NCBI RefSeq assembly: GCF_019393635.1
Contig: NC_057862.1
Coordinates: 700,479,825-700,543,824 of the forward strand
Source of the DNA: Dromiciops gliroides
Taxonomy: Eukaryota > Chordata > Mammalia > Microbiotheria > Microbiotheriidae
Direction: 5' to 3'
DNA length: 64,000 nucleotides
The notes below the pieces were generated by a model. It saw only the letters and a list, made by a program, of their open reading frames with translations. It had not been told where the DNA came from and made no database searches. Both the position numbers and the translations under genes were made by a program. Below, one piece after another: positions 10,027 through 21,665 of the stretch (positions are counted from its first letter, which is position 1; each line of letters starts with the position of its first letter).

Positions 10027-12900
10027 ATCTGATAATTGGACCCTAAACAGAATTAGGAGGGAGGGCTCAAATGATCCACCTTGGTAGCTACACAGAATTA
10101 AGGAAATCACAGATAAATCTCATACTCCACTTCTGGACTAGGCCTGCCCATCACAGAAAAAAAAATGGATGCAAGTTTTTTTCCATGGTAATTCTTTACT
10201 GTTATCAGGGAGAAAAGATTGTTCCATCTGTAGCCCATGGAGACTGATTGCCCAACAATGACCCTAGGTAGCATCCACTGGGCAGAGGCCACCAGCCAGG
10301 CTTGCCAAACAGTGCAAGGAGTAGAAGGTCCAAGGGACCAGGAAGATCATTCAAGCCCTGCAAATGCACCCAGGTGTGCAATGCCTGCCACTGCCCTGAT
10401 GCTGTAGGTGCCCACAACCAGACTACCTCCATCATGCAGGTTAACAGAGCAATCCCTTGGGGAGCCCTTGGCCAGAGACAGAGAGGGCTAGGCTCAGGGT
10501 GGGTGGGGGAAAGGCAGGGCACCTTGTGGGAAGGAAGCCCCTTGAAAATGGGCATCCAAGTGTGGACAACACCCCCACCCCCACACTGGCAGGAAGCTCT
10601 TAATAAACAATGAATTATCACTGAGACCCAATATGCAAAGAATAGTCAGTCATGAGTCATCCCACCAGGCTTGCAGAGGGAGGCTCCACCTGCCTGTTAC
10701 CTAGGCTACCACATGTTTGATCCTGTAGTCCCTCCTTCCTGATGCCTGTCCTCCATCCAGCCCTCTGCCCACTGCAAGCCTGGGGTGAGGGTGGGGAGGG
10801 GGAGTGGGGGCAGAGGAAACAGCTCACCTGAAGGATGCCCAGCAGGCCAAAGAAGAAGCCAGGAACAAGCCAGGCTTGGTCAGCTCATTGGGGACAAGAG
10901 GTGGTCAAAGAGCTTCCCAGGGAAGCCTCCAGAGGGCTGGGCATGTGGAATGTGTGCCTGCTACCCAGAGAAGCCAGGAGGATGGGAGGTGCTCTGCCAA
11001 TCTGGAAGCGTCTTCAGAGGCCAGGTCCATTCAGGACCCCAGAGTCAACTGTCTCTGCCTGTGTCCATCCTATGGAAGCCTTGGTCTGTGGCCATGCATT
11101 CCCTGCATCTTCTCTTCTCAATGCCCTGCCTTCATGGGTCATGACCTCTCATGTCTCAGGATGTGGTCTAGGACCTAAGCCTCCTGGTGGCATCATCCAG
11201 CCCCACGTGCATCCCAGGAGTGGTCTGTGGTGCTCAGGCTTGGCCAGCCTCAGGAGGCCTTTCATCATTTCCCAGGTGCATTCTCCCATCCACTCTGTTA
11301 TCTGGCAGTCTTGTGACCCCTCAGCAAGAAGCCACCAATCATCTCTCCTCTCATCTCCCTTCCCAGAAGAAGTGGCTTCTACGTGTTACTTAGTTCCAAG
11401 CTCTCCATGGCCTTTCTCTTCCATCTGAGTCACAGCCTTCCACCCCCTAAGCAACGCGTCCGGCCAAGCCCGGGAGTCCCCTCTGCCCTGTATATGCTTA
11501 ATCTTCTTTGTTTGACAGGAAAGCCCTTCCATGCTTGTTTCTTTGGTATTGGTTTTGTTCTTGTTTTCAAGAGAGTCGTTGATCTCAACTATGTAAATGT
11601 TACCTCAGAGAAACTGTCCTGACTTGTAAAAGACCGAAAACTGATGGTTCACTTAGGATCGAAAACAAAAGAAGGAAAGTAACACTAATTTTCTCCACTA
11701 AGGAGAGTCCCAGTTACAGAATCTCTCCACTGGGTCACCGGAAATGCATAGGGAACCCAAATATATCCTGGATGAGCCCCCACAATGTAATATCCCCCTA
11801 ACCTCCCTAACTCAACATGCACAGGTTTGCAAATTGGATCCTGGAGCAGAAGGGGAGAAGGAATGACTATTCCCAGGTTCTAGATTCCATCAGTGGGTAT
11901 GCACACTTTCCAAACTATAGCCCATGAGCCCCCCTACTAATGAGTTTGCCTTTAATAACCAGCCAGTATACACAATTAGACTGAAGCAAAGGCACTTCCT
12001 GAAATGGCATCGTACCAATATAGTAGCTATACAAATATTCCCCCATAAACACGAGGCACGTTCTTCTAAAAACACCCAAATCATCCGAGAGAATAATGAA
12101 CTTATGCTTAGTGTACAGTGGGGCATAAATGTGGGGAACTCATAGAACTAAGGCAACACTCCTATTACGACCCACTCTCTCTTTCTGGAGTTCTCACGCT
12201 GGATACAGAAGCCCTGGGTTCAGCATCCCTGCTGCGTGCAGCCTCACCAAGGTTTGCAGGGTTTCATTCTCTCTGCAACTCCACCTTGAACCACCGGGGC
12301 TGGTTCTCCCTTGAATCCATGCTCGGCTCTCTTCTCTGCTGCCAGGGACTGGAGGCTGTGTGTCTGTTCCCTGCTGGATGACTCTCCACCTGCCTCAAAC
12401 TCTCTCCAAACAGAAACTCTCAAGACCATCTCCTCCTGCTCCAGTATTGAGAGGCCATTGCTTAGCCCCTCCCCCACTGCTGGTCTTTGGTATGGGCCCA
12501 GAAAGCAGCCCCTGCCCCGGACTTTCTGGCAGGCCCACAGGACTTGGAGCCTTGGCTATTTAGAGGCTTTAAGGGCGTGGTCACTTTTCAGCTCCCCTTC
12601 CAATTCAATCATATTTTATATGAGGCCAGTGCCTCATTACCTGTGTGTTCTGTCCTTTACTTTCTGTGTCTGTGGGGGAGGGGGGATCGGGGAGTCAAAA
12701 ATCAACTGGCCAGAGACCAAGTCCCTCCTTGCAAAGCGGGGTGTCGATGTTTCTGACCAGCAGGAGAGTGGAGGACCTCTTCTCCGGCCCTCTCACCGAA
12801 GGCTGGCTGGCCATGCCTGCTCACTGGTGGGTCTAGGGGCTTCTGAGCAAGGCTCAGTTCATTAGGGGTCAGCTGTCCATACTTCCTATGCCGGGAGACA
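10027..12900. other. No gene seen; long unique-looking stretch
   Basis: This is mainly single-copy-looking DNA. Overlapping frames at 10785-11428 (up to 197 codons) and 12311-12865 (184 codons) appear in all three phases. They lack recognisable domains and are rich in S, P and L as expected of GC-rich noncoding DNA. No splice-supported exon could be defended. Confidence 0.4.
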
Positions 12901-12904
12901 GCTC

Positions 12905-13040
12905 TTTGCTCAGATGCTTTTAATTGTCAATGAGCACATTCCTGTCACGACTCAATACAAGCAGGAAAAATGCAAGCCTCTCCATCAGCAGGAATGCTCT
13001 GCTCTAATTAGATCTCATTACCTGCCTTGTTTCTCCTTAC
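12905..13040. promoter_or_regulatory. Candidate conserved noncoding element (homeodomain-like sites)
   Basis: An AT-balanced, non-repetitive block with 'gcttttaattgtcaatgagc', 'ctgctctaattagatctcat' and 'tacctgcc' (E-box-like). Clustered TAATT motifs are typical of developmental enhancers. I infer conservation from texture only and have no alignment. Confidence 0.2.
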
Positions 13041-13625
13041 TGCTGGGCTCCAGGTTTCTCCTTGTGTTTCCCCAGCCACTTGGATCTCTGTGGTTTGTTG
13101 AGTGAATGAGTGAAAGGCTAAGGACCATAACATAGCGAGACACATGAGGTTGCTGTAGATAGACAAAGAAGCCTTCTTAACACAGGATGCATTCCAAAGG
13201 GGGATAATAAGTGCACACAGAGGTAATGCAGGCTCTTCTGGGCACCTAATAATCAAGCTCAGGATGCAGGGACCTGGGGCAGGCTGGAGAGGCTACTCCT
13301 TGAGGTGGTGCAAAGATGCAGACAAGCATGATGTCTTCACCTATTGCCATCTTCCAAGTGAATATGTGAGAAAACATCACTCCATCTCATACTGGCACTG
13401 AATGCCCAGGAGCTTGTCTAGGGCCCCTGCCAGCTCAGGATAGATGAGCCTCCTGGGCTTGAGGTGGATCATCCTGTATTTTCTCAATCCACAGATGCCA
13501 AGAGTGTAACTACTGACATGTGCACATCTGGGGGAATGTTCTTAGCTTTTAAAAGGAGAGGGTTGGAAGCCTTGGATATTGGGGAAGGTTCCAGAGGACC
13601 CTAAGCCTAAGTGGTCTACCGCTTA
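13041..13625. other. No gene seen; unassigned
   Basis: No repeat or exon recognised. Confidence 0.3.
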
Positions 13626-13629
13626 CTTC

Positions 13630-13770
13630 CATGGCACTGAAGACCAGTTCTTCCCAGCTCTGAGCCTCAGTTTCCCCATGTGTCCAATGAGTGGAACTCA
13701 TTGAATTGAACTCACTGGAGTGAACGACCTCCAAGATCCTGCCCACTCCTGAGTTTGTCAGTTCTGGAAG
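13630..13770 (+). repeat. MIR-like fragment
   Basis: 'gagcctcagtttccccatgt' followed by 'gacctccaagatcctgccca' matches the central-to-3' part of MIR-type SINEs. Confidence 0.55.
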
Positions 13771-13954
13771 TCTCTGAGTTTGACACTGGCAGCCAACAAA
13801 ATATGGAGACCCCACCTGGAAATATCACACACAAGAGGAAAAATGCATGGCGTGTTCCCCTCACATCACGTACCACATGTATCAACTTGTGCCACAGTTC
13901 CAGGGCCACGCCCAGAGCCTAAGCCTCTCTTCAATGCAGCAGCCATCCCAGGTG

Positions 13955-14040
13955 GATGCCAGGGGCATGAGTCTCTCCCTCTCTGGTATCAGAGCAGTGC
14001 CTGGTACACTGTAGGTGCTTAATAAATACTTGTTGATGAA
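13955..14040 (+). repeat. LINE-2 3' end
   Basis: 'cagtgcctggtacactgtag' then 'gtgcttaataaatacttgtt' is a clear L2 terminus. Confidence 0.75.
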
Positions 14041-14121
14041 GCATACTCTCCAGCTCCAAAGAAAGACCTGGTGTTGATGGAGCACAGACCAAAGCAGGCT
14101 AGTGTTCACACTCTCTCTTTC

Positions 14122-14302
14122 ATGTTTTTTTATTCAAGTTTTCTTGTACAAAAGGGCTGATATGGTAACGTTGCACATAATTGTACATTTATAACCTATG
14201 TCTGATTGCTTACCACCTCAGAGAGGGTGGAGGGAAGGGACAGATAAAACTTGAAACTCAAAACTTTAAATAAAAATGGTTATTATTCAGAAATAAAAAT
14301 AA
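14122..14302 (+). mobile_element. LINE-1 3' tail (taaataaaaatg variant)
   Basis: 'caagttttcttgtacaaaag', 'tctgattgcttaccacctca' and 'actcaaaactttaaataaaa' mark the alternative L1 3' UTR. It is also present at 4.5, 27.1 and 31.2 kb. Confidence 0.8.
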
Positions 14303-15290
14303 AAACTAAATGCTTGTTGACTTGTTTACTGGAGGAGGGGGACTGTGCATGCCCAGGTGTCCCTGATGCGTCTTGTTTCTGGGGTGGGTGATTACAATTA
14401 AGATGAATAACAATTACTTGACATGGTGTTGGACATTTTCCCTGTGAAAACAATTGTAGCTGCAACAAATGAATCATAAACTGACGTGGGGAAGCAGAAT
14501 CGTCACATTATTCCCCAGGGCTTCATTACTCTGGGTGAGCAGAAGAGGGAGGACAGTGGTCCTTAACTATCTCTGCCATTACCCAGACACAGCCTCTGCT
14601 GGATCTCTGATGAGGATCTCCTCATGCAAGGCAAGCTCTCTCCTCTCCCTAATGCCCAATGCCCTGTTTAGCATGCCCACTGTCTGTCTGGAAAAGCGAG
14701 GGTGCAGTAATATGGATCTAATGCCTGCATATGCCCATCCATGCACAAGTGTACAAACATATACATGAATATACATGCATGTACTCACACAAGAAAGGGG
14801 CTGGGCTCCAAACTGAGCTGCATAAGCCAAACTCCAAGACTCAGGATTTCCAGGAGCCACTGCTCATCCACATGAGAAGCCAAGCCCTCCTTTCCCTGAG
14901 CACCAAGCTCATCCTGGATCTTCCTTTCTTTCTCTCCTTGACCTGTAGGTAACACAGGCCACCATGCCTCAAGGGAATCTTTTGAGTCCTCCTCCTCCCC
15001 TTCCAAGAGAAGATTCATTAATCCTTTCCTAGCACAAATTTCTTGTGTGTCTCTCCCTGTACTGAGCACCACTGGGGGACAATGAGGTGTGAGACTCAAC
15101 TGCTGCCTGACTTAGGCTGATCAGGGACAATGGAGGCACGTGGTCAGGGCTAGGAGAGGGCCCTATCCTATGGAAAAGGGGAGAAATCTCTGTGGGCTAA
15201 GGCAGCAGGGGCGTTGCTAGGGGGGCTCTCAGGCAAAGGGGGTCCCCACCTATGGAAGCATCCACCTGGAGGCATTGTCAATCCCAGCCA
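14303..15290. other. No gene seen; unassigned
   Basis: Contains an AT-rich patch at 14,395-14,480 ('acaattaagatgaataacaa') that could be regulatory, but nothing else is recognisable. Confidence 0.3.
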
Positions 15291-15295
15291 ACCCA

Positions 15296-15365
15296 AGCAC
15301 TTTGCTTCAAGGTCATTCAGGCAGTTTGTAGCTGGGCAAGGCTAGAACTCAGGTCAGACAGTCAG
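15296..15365 (-). repeat. MIR fragment, reverse
   Basis: 'aaggtcattcaggcagtttg' followed by 'gctagaactcaggtca' resembles the reversed box-B half of MIR. Confidence 0.4.
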
Positions 15366-15830
15366 CTGAACCTTTCTTAAGTACCTACTACGTGCCAGAT
15401 ACTGTTCTGAGAACTCCCAGTCCAGTGGGGGGGGGGAACAACATGCAAATGTCCAGGGATGATCTACAGACAGGATCAACTGTGCATAATCAGCAGAGGG
15501 AAAACACCAAGATTAGAGGAACAGTTTCTTGCAGAAGGGAGTGTTCCAGAATCTGGAACAGAGAAAATGCTGGGGAGAGGAAGGGTCTGGTGTGAGGAAC
15601 AGCCAGGAGACCGGAGCCTGGGGGACTAGGGGCTTGGTGGGGATCTCAGCACTAACAGGAAAACTGGGGAAAGACTTGGAGGCTGGGGGGAGATAATGAT
15701 TTCTGTTTTGAACCTGTTGAGTTGAAGATGCCCAAAAGATATGCAGTTAGATTGGGGCATTGTGCCAGTGCTCTCTCCACTAGCCATAGGGCTGCACTGA
15801 TAAATGTTTAACAACTGGTTGGAGGGAGCT
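15366..15830. repeat. L2-linked ancient interspersed repeat, copy 3
   Basis: 'cttaagtacctactacgtgc' then 'cccagtccagtggggggg', 'cagagggaaaacaccaagat', 'tcttgcagaagggagtgttc' and 'gaacagccaggagacc' follow the same order as the copy at 8.3 kb. Confidence 0.55.
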
Positions 15831-16200
15831 GCTGGAGAAGATTGTTAAATTTTCAGTGTAAGTATTCAGACTTTGGCAATCTGCAAATGTTCCAAACCAT
15901 TGATTTGCCGTTGAATCCACTGCCCAGACTTAGGCAGTGGTGAAGAGCTCGTTAATACTGGAGATGAAACTTGAGTGCATTTGGGGTACTTTTGGAGAGC
16001 CAGTTGTTAAACACTGACCAGCACATCCCAACTCAAGACTTACAAGTTTAATAGGCTTTGTCAACATCTTCCCCATCCCTTTAAGTCGAGACAATCAACA
16101 ATACGATAGTTCAAGCCCTAAGTCTGAGGTGCCAATGCTCCCCCTGAAATGTGAACAATCCAAGGTTCTCCAAGCAGGTAAGAATGATCACAAGGGACAT
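15831..16200. other. No gene seen; unassigned
   Basis: No repeat or exon recognised. Confidence 0.3.
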
Positions 16201-16204
16201 GCAG

Positions 16205-16920
16205 GAGCGGCACCAGCAGGAGGGAGAAGGGGTACTTCCATAACTGAATTCCCACCAGCGACCGAGAGGAGGGGACTAAGACCTAGAGAGAGCCCTGGGA
16301 GGCAGAAGGAGAAGGAGACGGGACTGGACACTGCCCCTCTTTCAGAAGCCACACCCACAAAACGCTCTTTTTCAAGGGGGTGGGGGGAAGGGGAAGGGGA
16401 AGAGGACTGGAGGAGGAAGAGGAGGAGGAAGGAGAGGAGGGGGAGGAGGAGGGCCCAAGTGACCGCCTTTGCTCCTGGGGGAAGCGCCCGCCCTACATGA
16501 CAAATATTCAAAGGCATGAAGCCAAACATAGTTTTCTAAGCCTGGGTGAGTGAGTGGAGCACATGGGGAGGACAAAGGGGGAGAGGGGAGGGGAGGAAAA
16601 GGAAGAGCTGGAAGGGAGGGGAGAACAGAGGATGGGACGGAGTGAGGAGAAAAACTCCAGGAGCCCATTCCCTCCTGTCCTTCTATCGGCAGTCCCGGGA
16701 TGATCCATCTAGGGTCCCAGGGCGGGAGGGGATAGCCGTGGGATAGAGGGAAGGGTGGATGAGCGCTGCCCAGAGCGAGCCAGCTCAGAGATCCGACTGC
16801 GGGAAGGCAATAGCACCTTCCCCTCCCCAGCCCGGGGCTAGAGCAGCAGACTGACTCCGCATGGGGGCCCTGGGCTCATTTCCTCACTCAGGCCAATATC
16901 CCTTGGGTGCCTGCCAGAGT
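16205..16920. promoter_or_regulatory. Weak CpG/G-rich patch, possible minor promoter
   Basis: It has more CpG than its surroundings (for example 'gcgcccgccc', 'tatcggcagtcccggg', 'gagcgctgcc'). There is a G-rich strand and a donor-like 'cctgg|gtgagt' near 16,543. The purine-rich core 16,375-16,460 is low complexity. No TATA box or coding exon was found. It may only be a GC-rich intergenic patch. Confidence 0.25.
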
Positions 16921-17325
16921 GTGACGGACAGCTGTGACCCTGGGAGGGAGGGACGGCACCGGAACGCCTCAGGACTGAGCACCTGGGAGGTGTGGGGGAG
17001 GGTTTCGATGACACCTTGAGGCTGCTCCTGGGAGAGCTTAGCTGGGGCTAGCGGGAGTAAGGGTTAGTATGCACGCATGGGCGCTTGGAGGCGCTCCTTT
17101 GGGGTTGGGACCAGACTAAGGTTGAGAGGGATGCTCACCACCTGGGAGCTTCCAGTTTAACTTTGTTATTCTTGCTAAATAAGTGAGAAGTCTGCTTTCT
17201 CACACTCTAAACTTCAGAACCCCAGAGGACGGAAGGAGACATCAGAAACTGAAGGTTCGGACTCACTGAAACCCCAGGCCGAAGCACCTCTGAACAACTA
17301 TCCCCTTCCACATCACACCCAAAAA
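16921..17325. other. No gene seen; unassigned
   Basis: GC-moderate sequence with no recognised element. Confidence 0.3.
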
Positions 17326-17329
17326 GCGG

Positions 17330-17520
17330 ATATCGAACTTTTGCTTGAATACCTCCAGTGATGGGGAACCCACTATCTCCAAGGAAGCTCATTCCACATT
17401 GTGATAACTCTCATGGTAAAGAAGTTTCTCCTGACACCAAGTCAGGACATGTTCCCCTTTTCCCCCTTTGGTCCTGCTCAGTTCCCTGTGGTTCAGACAA
17501 AGAGCTGTGATAGAGAGCAC
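17330..17520 (-). repeat. CR1/L3-clade LINE 3' end, reverse
   Basis: 'cttgaatacctccagtgatg', 'gggaacccactatctccaag', 'ctcattccacattgtgataa' and 'aagaagtttctcctgacacc' form the reverse complement of the CR1/L3 3' terminal 200 bases. It is one of the clearest copies here. Confidence 0.72.
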
Positions 17521-17544
17521 AGCAGGACAGTTAACACTAGCTAA

Positions 17545-17750
17545 ACAGTGGACAGAACCCTGGGCAGAGAGTCAGGGTTCAAATCCAGCCTCTGACACTG
17601 ACTAGCTGTGTGACCCTGGGCAAGTCATTCAACCTCTAGCTGCCTCATAATGATAATGATAGCACTTCCCTCCCAAAACTGTTGGGATGATCAAATGAGA
17701 TGAGATTCAGAAAGTGCTTTGCAAACTTTAAGTGCTTGCTATTATGGTCA
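17545..17750 (+). repeat. MIR SINE, nearly full length
   Basis: 'gggttcaaatccagcctctg', 'agctgtgtgaccctgggcaa', 'gttgggatgatcaaatgaga' and 'aaagtgctttgcaaacttta' give the whole MIR order from box B to the 3' end. Confidence 0.85.
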
Positions 17751-17984
17751 CTCTTGGAGGCTCTGCCTCTTCAGTTCAGCCCCAGGTCACTGTAGTTCAG
17801 GTGGTTGAGAGATGACCCTGCTGCCTCTCCTTCCTTAAATAGCCTCCCCTGTCTACCCACCACCACCCATTATGCAGCCAGCTGTATGTGAATGGTCTCA
17901 TGTGTATGAGCCTCATCCCTGCCTCCCCTCCACCCTCTTCCTGCATCATAACCTGGTTCAGGAGCAGTTTCCATGGTTTTTTCA

Positions 17985-18022
17985 TCCTTACACACAGTAG
18001 GTCCTCAACAAATGTTGTTTCA
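17985..18022 (+). repeat. LINE-2 terminal fragment
   Basis: 'cacacagtaggtcctcaaca' and 'aatgttgtttcatt' match the last bases of L2. Confidence 0.5.
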
Positions 18023-18955
18023 TTCAATTGAATCAGGCCCCAGCAAATTGAGGAGCCCCAGAGAAACCATGGAAAGAACTCTCTGAGTCAGACGACCTTA
18101 GAAAGCCAACTTCCCAGTTTCCCAGTCTCAGACAGAACAGTGGTGCCATGATCCATTTGGGACAGCCACAGAAGACCAGGCACCGAGGGAGGACCCAAGT
18201 TCACTCCATCTGCTCTAGCTGGAGCCTGGCAAGACCCAAGGGAACACAGGCTGGTTCCAACCTCATGAGAGGCAGCAGGAGGTCCTGGGAGTGACATCAC
18301 AAAGGAGGGCATGGATATGGTAAGGACATGGCCAGATTGACATTCACGCACCTCCTATGGGGCATCAGGGAAGCCTCCCCTACCTGATAATACAGGAATG
18401 ATCAACTGCCCCAGTCCCAGGATGGGGGTCCTTTGGTGGGAGCATGTACATCGATGCCTCTCAAATGAGCCTCCCAGGGCACACAACTCCCCCTAAAATA
18501 AAGGGTATCTTTGCCTTGGGATCAGGGCCCTTAGACACGCAGAGTGAGCCCCCATAGCTTTGCTGGGCACCCAAAACTTCAAGGCAAGCTACAGATGTAG
18601 CCTGGAGAGACAGACATTTCCTTCATGCCTGAAACAAAAACTGTTTGAAAACAACCACCTACCTCTGCCTGGTTCCTGCCAGAATGGAGTGCTGGACTGG
18701 GACCCCTCCTCCCAAGCTCTCCATCTGTGCACCAAGCAGGTCAACAGCTGGGCTTGGGTTGTTGGGCACATCCCAGAGGGAGACTGCCCCTCCCTTCACC
18801 CCCAACCCCACCAAATAGTACTCCAAATTGGACCAACCAAAACTCTTTCTTTATTACTCAATTCTGGACTCCCGGTGTCATCATAAAAGGTGTACTTTGT
18901 TGGTTGTTAGTAGCTATTAACCAACAAAAGAGTAAACTCAAAAGAATAAACAAAC
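18023..18955. other. No gene seen; unassigned
   Basis: Contains a 108-codon plus-strand frame (18,560-18,886) without a recognisable domain. No support for a gene. Confidence 0.3.
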
Positions 18956-18957
18956 AA

Positions 18958-19060
18958 TAACATGATTGTACATATAGAACCTATATCAGATCCGTTGCTA
19001 TCTTGTGGAGGGAGGAAGGGAGGGAGGGAGAAAAATTAGGAACTCATAAAAACAAATGTT
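18958..19060 (+). mobile_element. LINE-1 3' tail, hit by a SINE at its end
   Basis: 'taacatgattgtacatatag', 'cctatatcagatccgttgct', a GGGA-rich block and 'ggaactcataaaaacaaatg' form an L1 3' UTR. The SINE at 19,061 interrupts it just before the usual 'ttgaaaact' ending. Confidence 0.78.
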
Positions 19061-19200
19061 GGGCAGCTCGGTGGTGCAGTGGATAGAGAACCGACCCTGA
19101 AGTCAGGAGTACCTGAGTTCAAATCTGGCCTCAGATACTTAACACTTACTAGCTGTGTGACCTTGGGCAAGTCACTTAACCCCAATTGCCTCACCAAAAA
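19061..19200 (+). mobile_element. WSINE1-type SINE inside an L1 tail
   Basis: Complete box structure. The flank acaaatgttg appears before (about 19,052-19,061) and after (about 19,206-19,215) the element, in L1 tail sequence, so the SINE is younger than the L1. Confidence 0.9.
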
Positions 19201-19217
19201 AACCCACAAATGTTGAA

Positions 19218-19372
19218 GGACAGCTAGTTGGTACAGTGGATAAAGCACCGGCCCTGGATTCAGGAGGACCTGAGTTCAAATCCGGCCTCAGACACTTGAC
19301 ACTTACTAGCTGTGTGACCCTGGGCAAGTCACTTAACCCCCATTGCCCTGCAAAATATATAGAGAGAGAGAG
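19218..19372 (+). mobile_element. WSINE1-type SINE
   Basis: 'acagctagttggtacagtgg' through 'acttaacccccattgccctg', followed by a short AT then (AG)n tail. It lies directly downstream of the previous SINE in the same orientation. Confidence 0.9.
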
Positions 19373-19434
19373 AGACTCAACAAACAAGAAATTAGAGAGA
19401 TTTCAAAATGGGAAGATAACTCAATGACCATTGT

Positions 19435-19590
19435 TCCACACTGGCCCTGGAGTCAAGAGGACCTGAGTTCAAATCTCACTTGAGATACTTACTAGCTGGG
19501 CAAGTCACTTAACCCCAATTGCTTCAAACATTCAGAGCCATCTCCAGTTGTCTTGAATTGATCCAAAGGGCAGCCGACTGACATAACCAA
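19435..19590 (+). repeat. Diverged tRNA-derived SINE, different 3' end
   Basis: The tRNA-like half ('ctggccctggagtcaagagg', 'gagttcaaatctcacttgag') is followed by 'cagagccatctccagttgtc', not by an A tail. This is the 3' part of an older MAR-like SINE subfamily. Confidence 0.65.
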
Positions 19591-19689
19591 TGGATATATT
19601 GATCAAATTATTGTGCCAGGAGCAGGAGGGAAAGGCAGTGAGGGGAGATACATTCCAGCGGAACAGAGCAAATGTCAAGCCCAGACCCG

Positions 19690-19995
19690 ACACTCTCCAC
19701 TGTGCCACCACTAGCTCTAGCCTGGATCATTGGGATCACCTAGCTTCTCTGTGTGCTTCCTTCCAATCTCTTTCCCTCCGATCCATCCTCCATATGGCTG
19801 CTGAAATCATCTTCCCAAACCTGAGTCTGACCATGTCCCTCCTCCACCCCAAATCTCCAATGGCTCCCTATTGCCTCTAGGACAAAAACCAGGGTCCTCG
19901 ACTTGGCAATGATGCCCACTTCCCAAGCCTCCCTTCATACTCTCTCCAATTTAGTCAAACTGATTCTTTTGCAGTTTCAGTCTCCAGAATGAACT
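19690..19995 (+). repeat. LINE-2 ORF2 end / 3' fragment
   Basis: 'gatccatcctccatatggct', 'gctgaaatcatcttcccaaa', 'ctgaccatgtccctcctcca' and 'tccaatggctccctattgcc' are standard L2 phrases in order. Confidence 0.82.
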
Positions 19996-20450
19996 TCGTC
20001 CATTCCCTGACTTGGATCAGGCCATCCCCAGGTGCAGGATTTGCCTTGCTCTGCTTGGCAACAGAGGACAGAAACAGCCGTTGTGGGAATGATTTAGGCT
20101 CCACATCAGGAAAACTTTCTAAAATATATCTTTAAAGCTTTCTCGGAGCTGTCCAGCTCAAGAAGTGCTAACCGCACCCCCAAGCAGATGTTAGAGGACC
20201 ACTGGGTAGGGTTAGGGGGAATGCTTGGTCAGGCATAGAGTGAACACACTGATGACCACACCCAGAGGTCCTGCGATCCTGCAACATCACTAGGAAGTTT
20301 TCTGTCAGCATCCCAGAGCAGTGCTAAGGCGAAGTCCATGGAGGTTCCTGTTCATGGGCACATTGTCGGTGCATCCTCCTCAGCTGTCCAGGGTATGGGC
20401 TCCTCAGAGGAAGCCAGACTTCTGCCCTCCCAGAAGCCATTCCATCAACC

Positions 20451-20452
<2 letters not shown>
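19996..20452. other. No gene seen; unassigned
   Basis: No repeat or exon recognised. Confidence 0.3.

Positions 20453-20506
<54 letters not shown>
20453..20506. repeat. (CA)n microsatellite
   Basis: About 27 uninterrupted CA units. The Thr/His and Cys/Val frames here are artefacts of the repeat. Confidence 0.97.
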
Positions 20507-20509
<3 letters not shown>

Positions 20510-21185
20510 TATGCACATGCCCACACCCAAGGAGCAAACATTGGAACAATTCTAACCCCTTGTTGCTACTCTGGAGACCCCTACCACTGACCTGAGAGTT
20601 GTATGAGGTCAAGATGCTGGCATTCCCTGATAAATGCGTGTTCCCAACTTGGGCTTTCTTTTGGGAAGTAAACCAGTCACAGCTACTGGTCTGACCTAGG
20701 GGAGGTACAATGTGGCTTCAGATGGAGCGAAGAGTGTAAGTGTATGTGCATGTGTGTGTAGGATAGATAGAGACAGAGAAGATTGATGGAGTCTTGAGCC
20801 TTGCCATAGGAAAAAGCTGGAAAGGAGAAAGTTGAGGGAACCAGGAGGCAGGAGGAGGAAGGAACAGATGCTGTGGGAAAAAACCCCACCAGGGTTGCCA
20901 GGTTTTCAATTAAAAATTCTCCTACAGTTGGCCTGATATTCTCATATTTTAGGGGAATTTAGGCACAATTCTCCTACCAGCATTATTTGTGATGCAAACC
21001 CACCATGAAGACGGCCCCAAATTGTCATCCCTTTTGCAAACAAGAAGGAAGCTGCTGAGCCCTGAGGCCCACTGTGGCCACCACACCTGGCAACACAGGG
21101 CACCTGCTACCCCCAGCTTCCCACCCAGCCTCCAAAGGGCAGTGGCCCTAACACTACAGGTGGTGGGGGAGCAGCTACTCCCACA
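20507..21185. other. No gene seen; unassigned
   Basis: No repeat or exon recognised. Confidence 0.3.
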
Positions 21186-21187
21186 CT

Positions 21188-21315
21188 CCTTAATCAGCCC
21201 TTTAGAGCAAAAGCAAGCCAGATTTCTAATGTTTTTCCCTGTTAATCAGAGAATGCCCTCATTTGAATACATTTGCATATAGAATTCAAATGCCCTAATG
21301 CCAACTTTCTGTGAG
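21188..21315. promoter_or_regulatory. Candidate conserved noncoding element with octamer motif
   Basis: A non-repetitive AT-rich block carrying 'ccttaatcagccctttagag', 'ctgttaatcagaga' and the POU octamer ATTTGCAT within 'acatttgcatatag'. The texture resembles a developmental enhancer. No alignment was available. Confidence 0.22.
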
Positions 21316-21593
21316 AAAACAGATTGAGTCACCAGCCTGCTCTCATTCTGCCCATCATAAGCAGAGGATCTTGGCCTGACCAGCTTCACCCAGGACAGGT
21401 TATGGTCAGGAAGAGGAGATGAAGGTTGGTGCCGACTGGCCATGGGACAAGGTAAGAATGGGCAGAGGAGGCACAGGTGGTCATGGAGGGAGTAAGGGAG
21501 GCAGAGGCTTAGCCTGGCCTGGCCTTAGCTGATAGGGCCTTCCTAAACACAACAGAAGGAGGAGCCTCCATTCCCAGCTCTCACCTGTCACTT

Positions 21594-21665
21594 CCATCCA
21601 TCCATCTGTCCTTCCATTTATCCATCCGTCCTTCCATATACCCATCTGTCCATGCATCCATCCAG
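21594..21665. repeat. Imperfect (CCAT)n/(TCCA)n repeat
   Basis: Tetranucleotide 'tccatccatctgtccttcca' variants repeated, with substitutions. Confidence 0.85.

Noticed and set aside
10785-11428. Overlapping frames of 119-197 codons
   Set aside because: Open in several phases at once with no domain, promoter or splice support; typical of GC-rich noncoding DNA.
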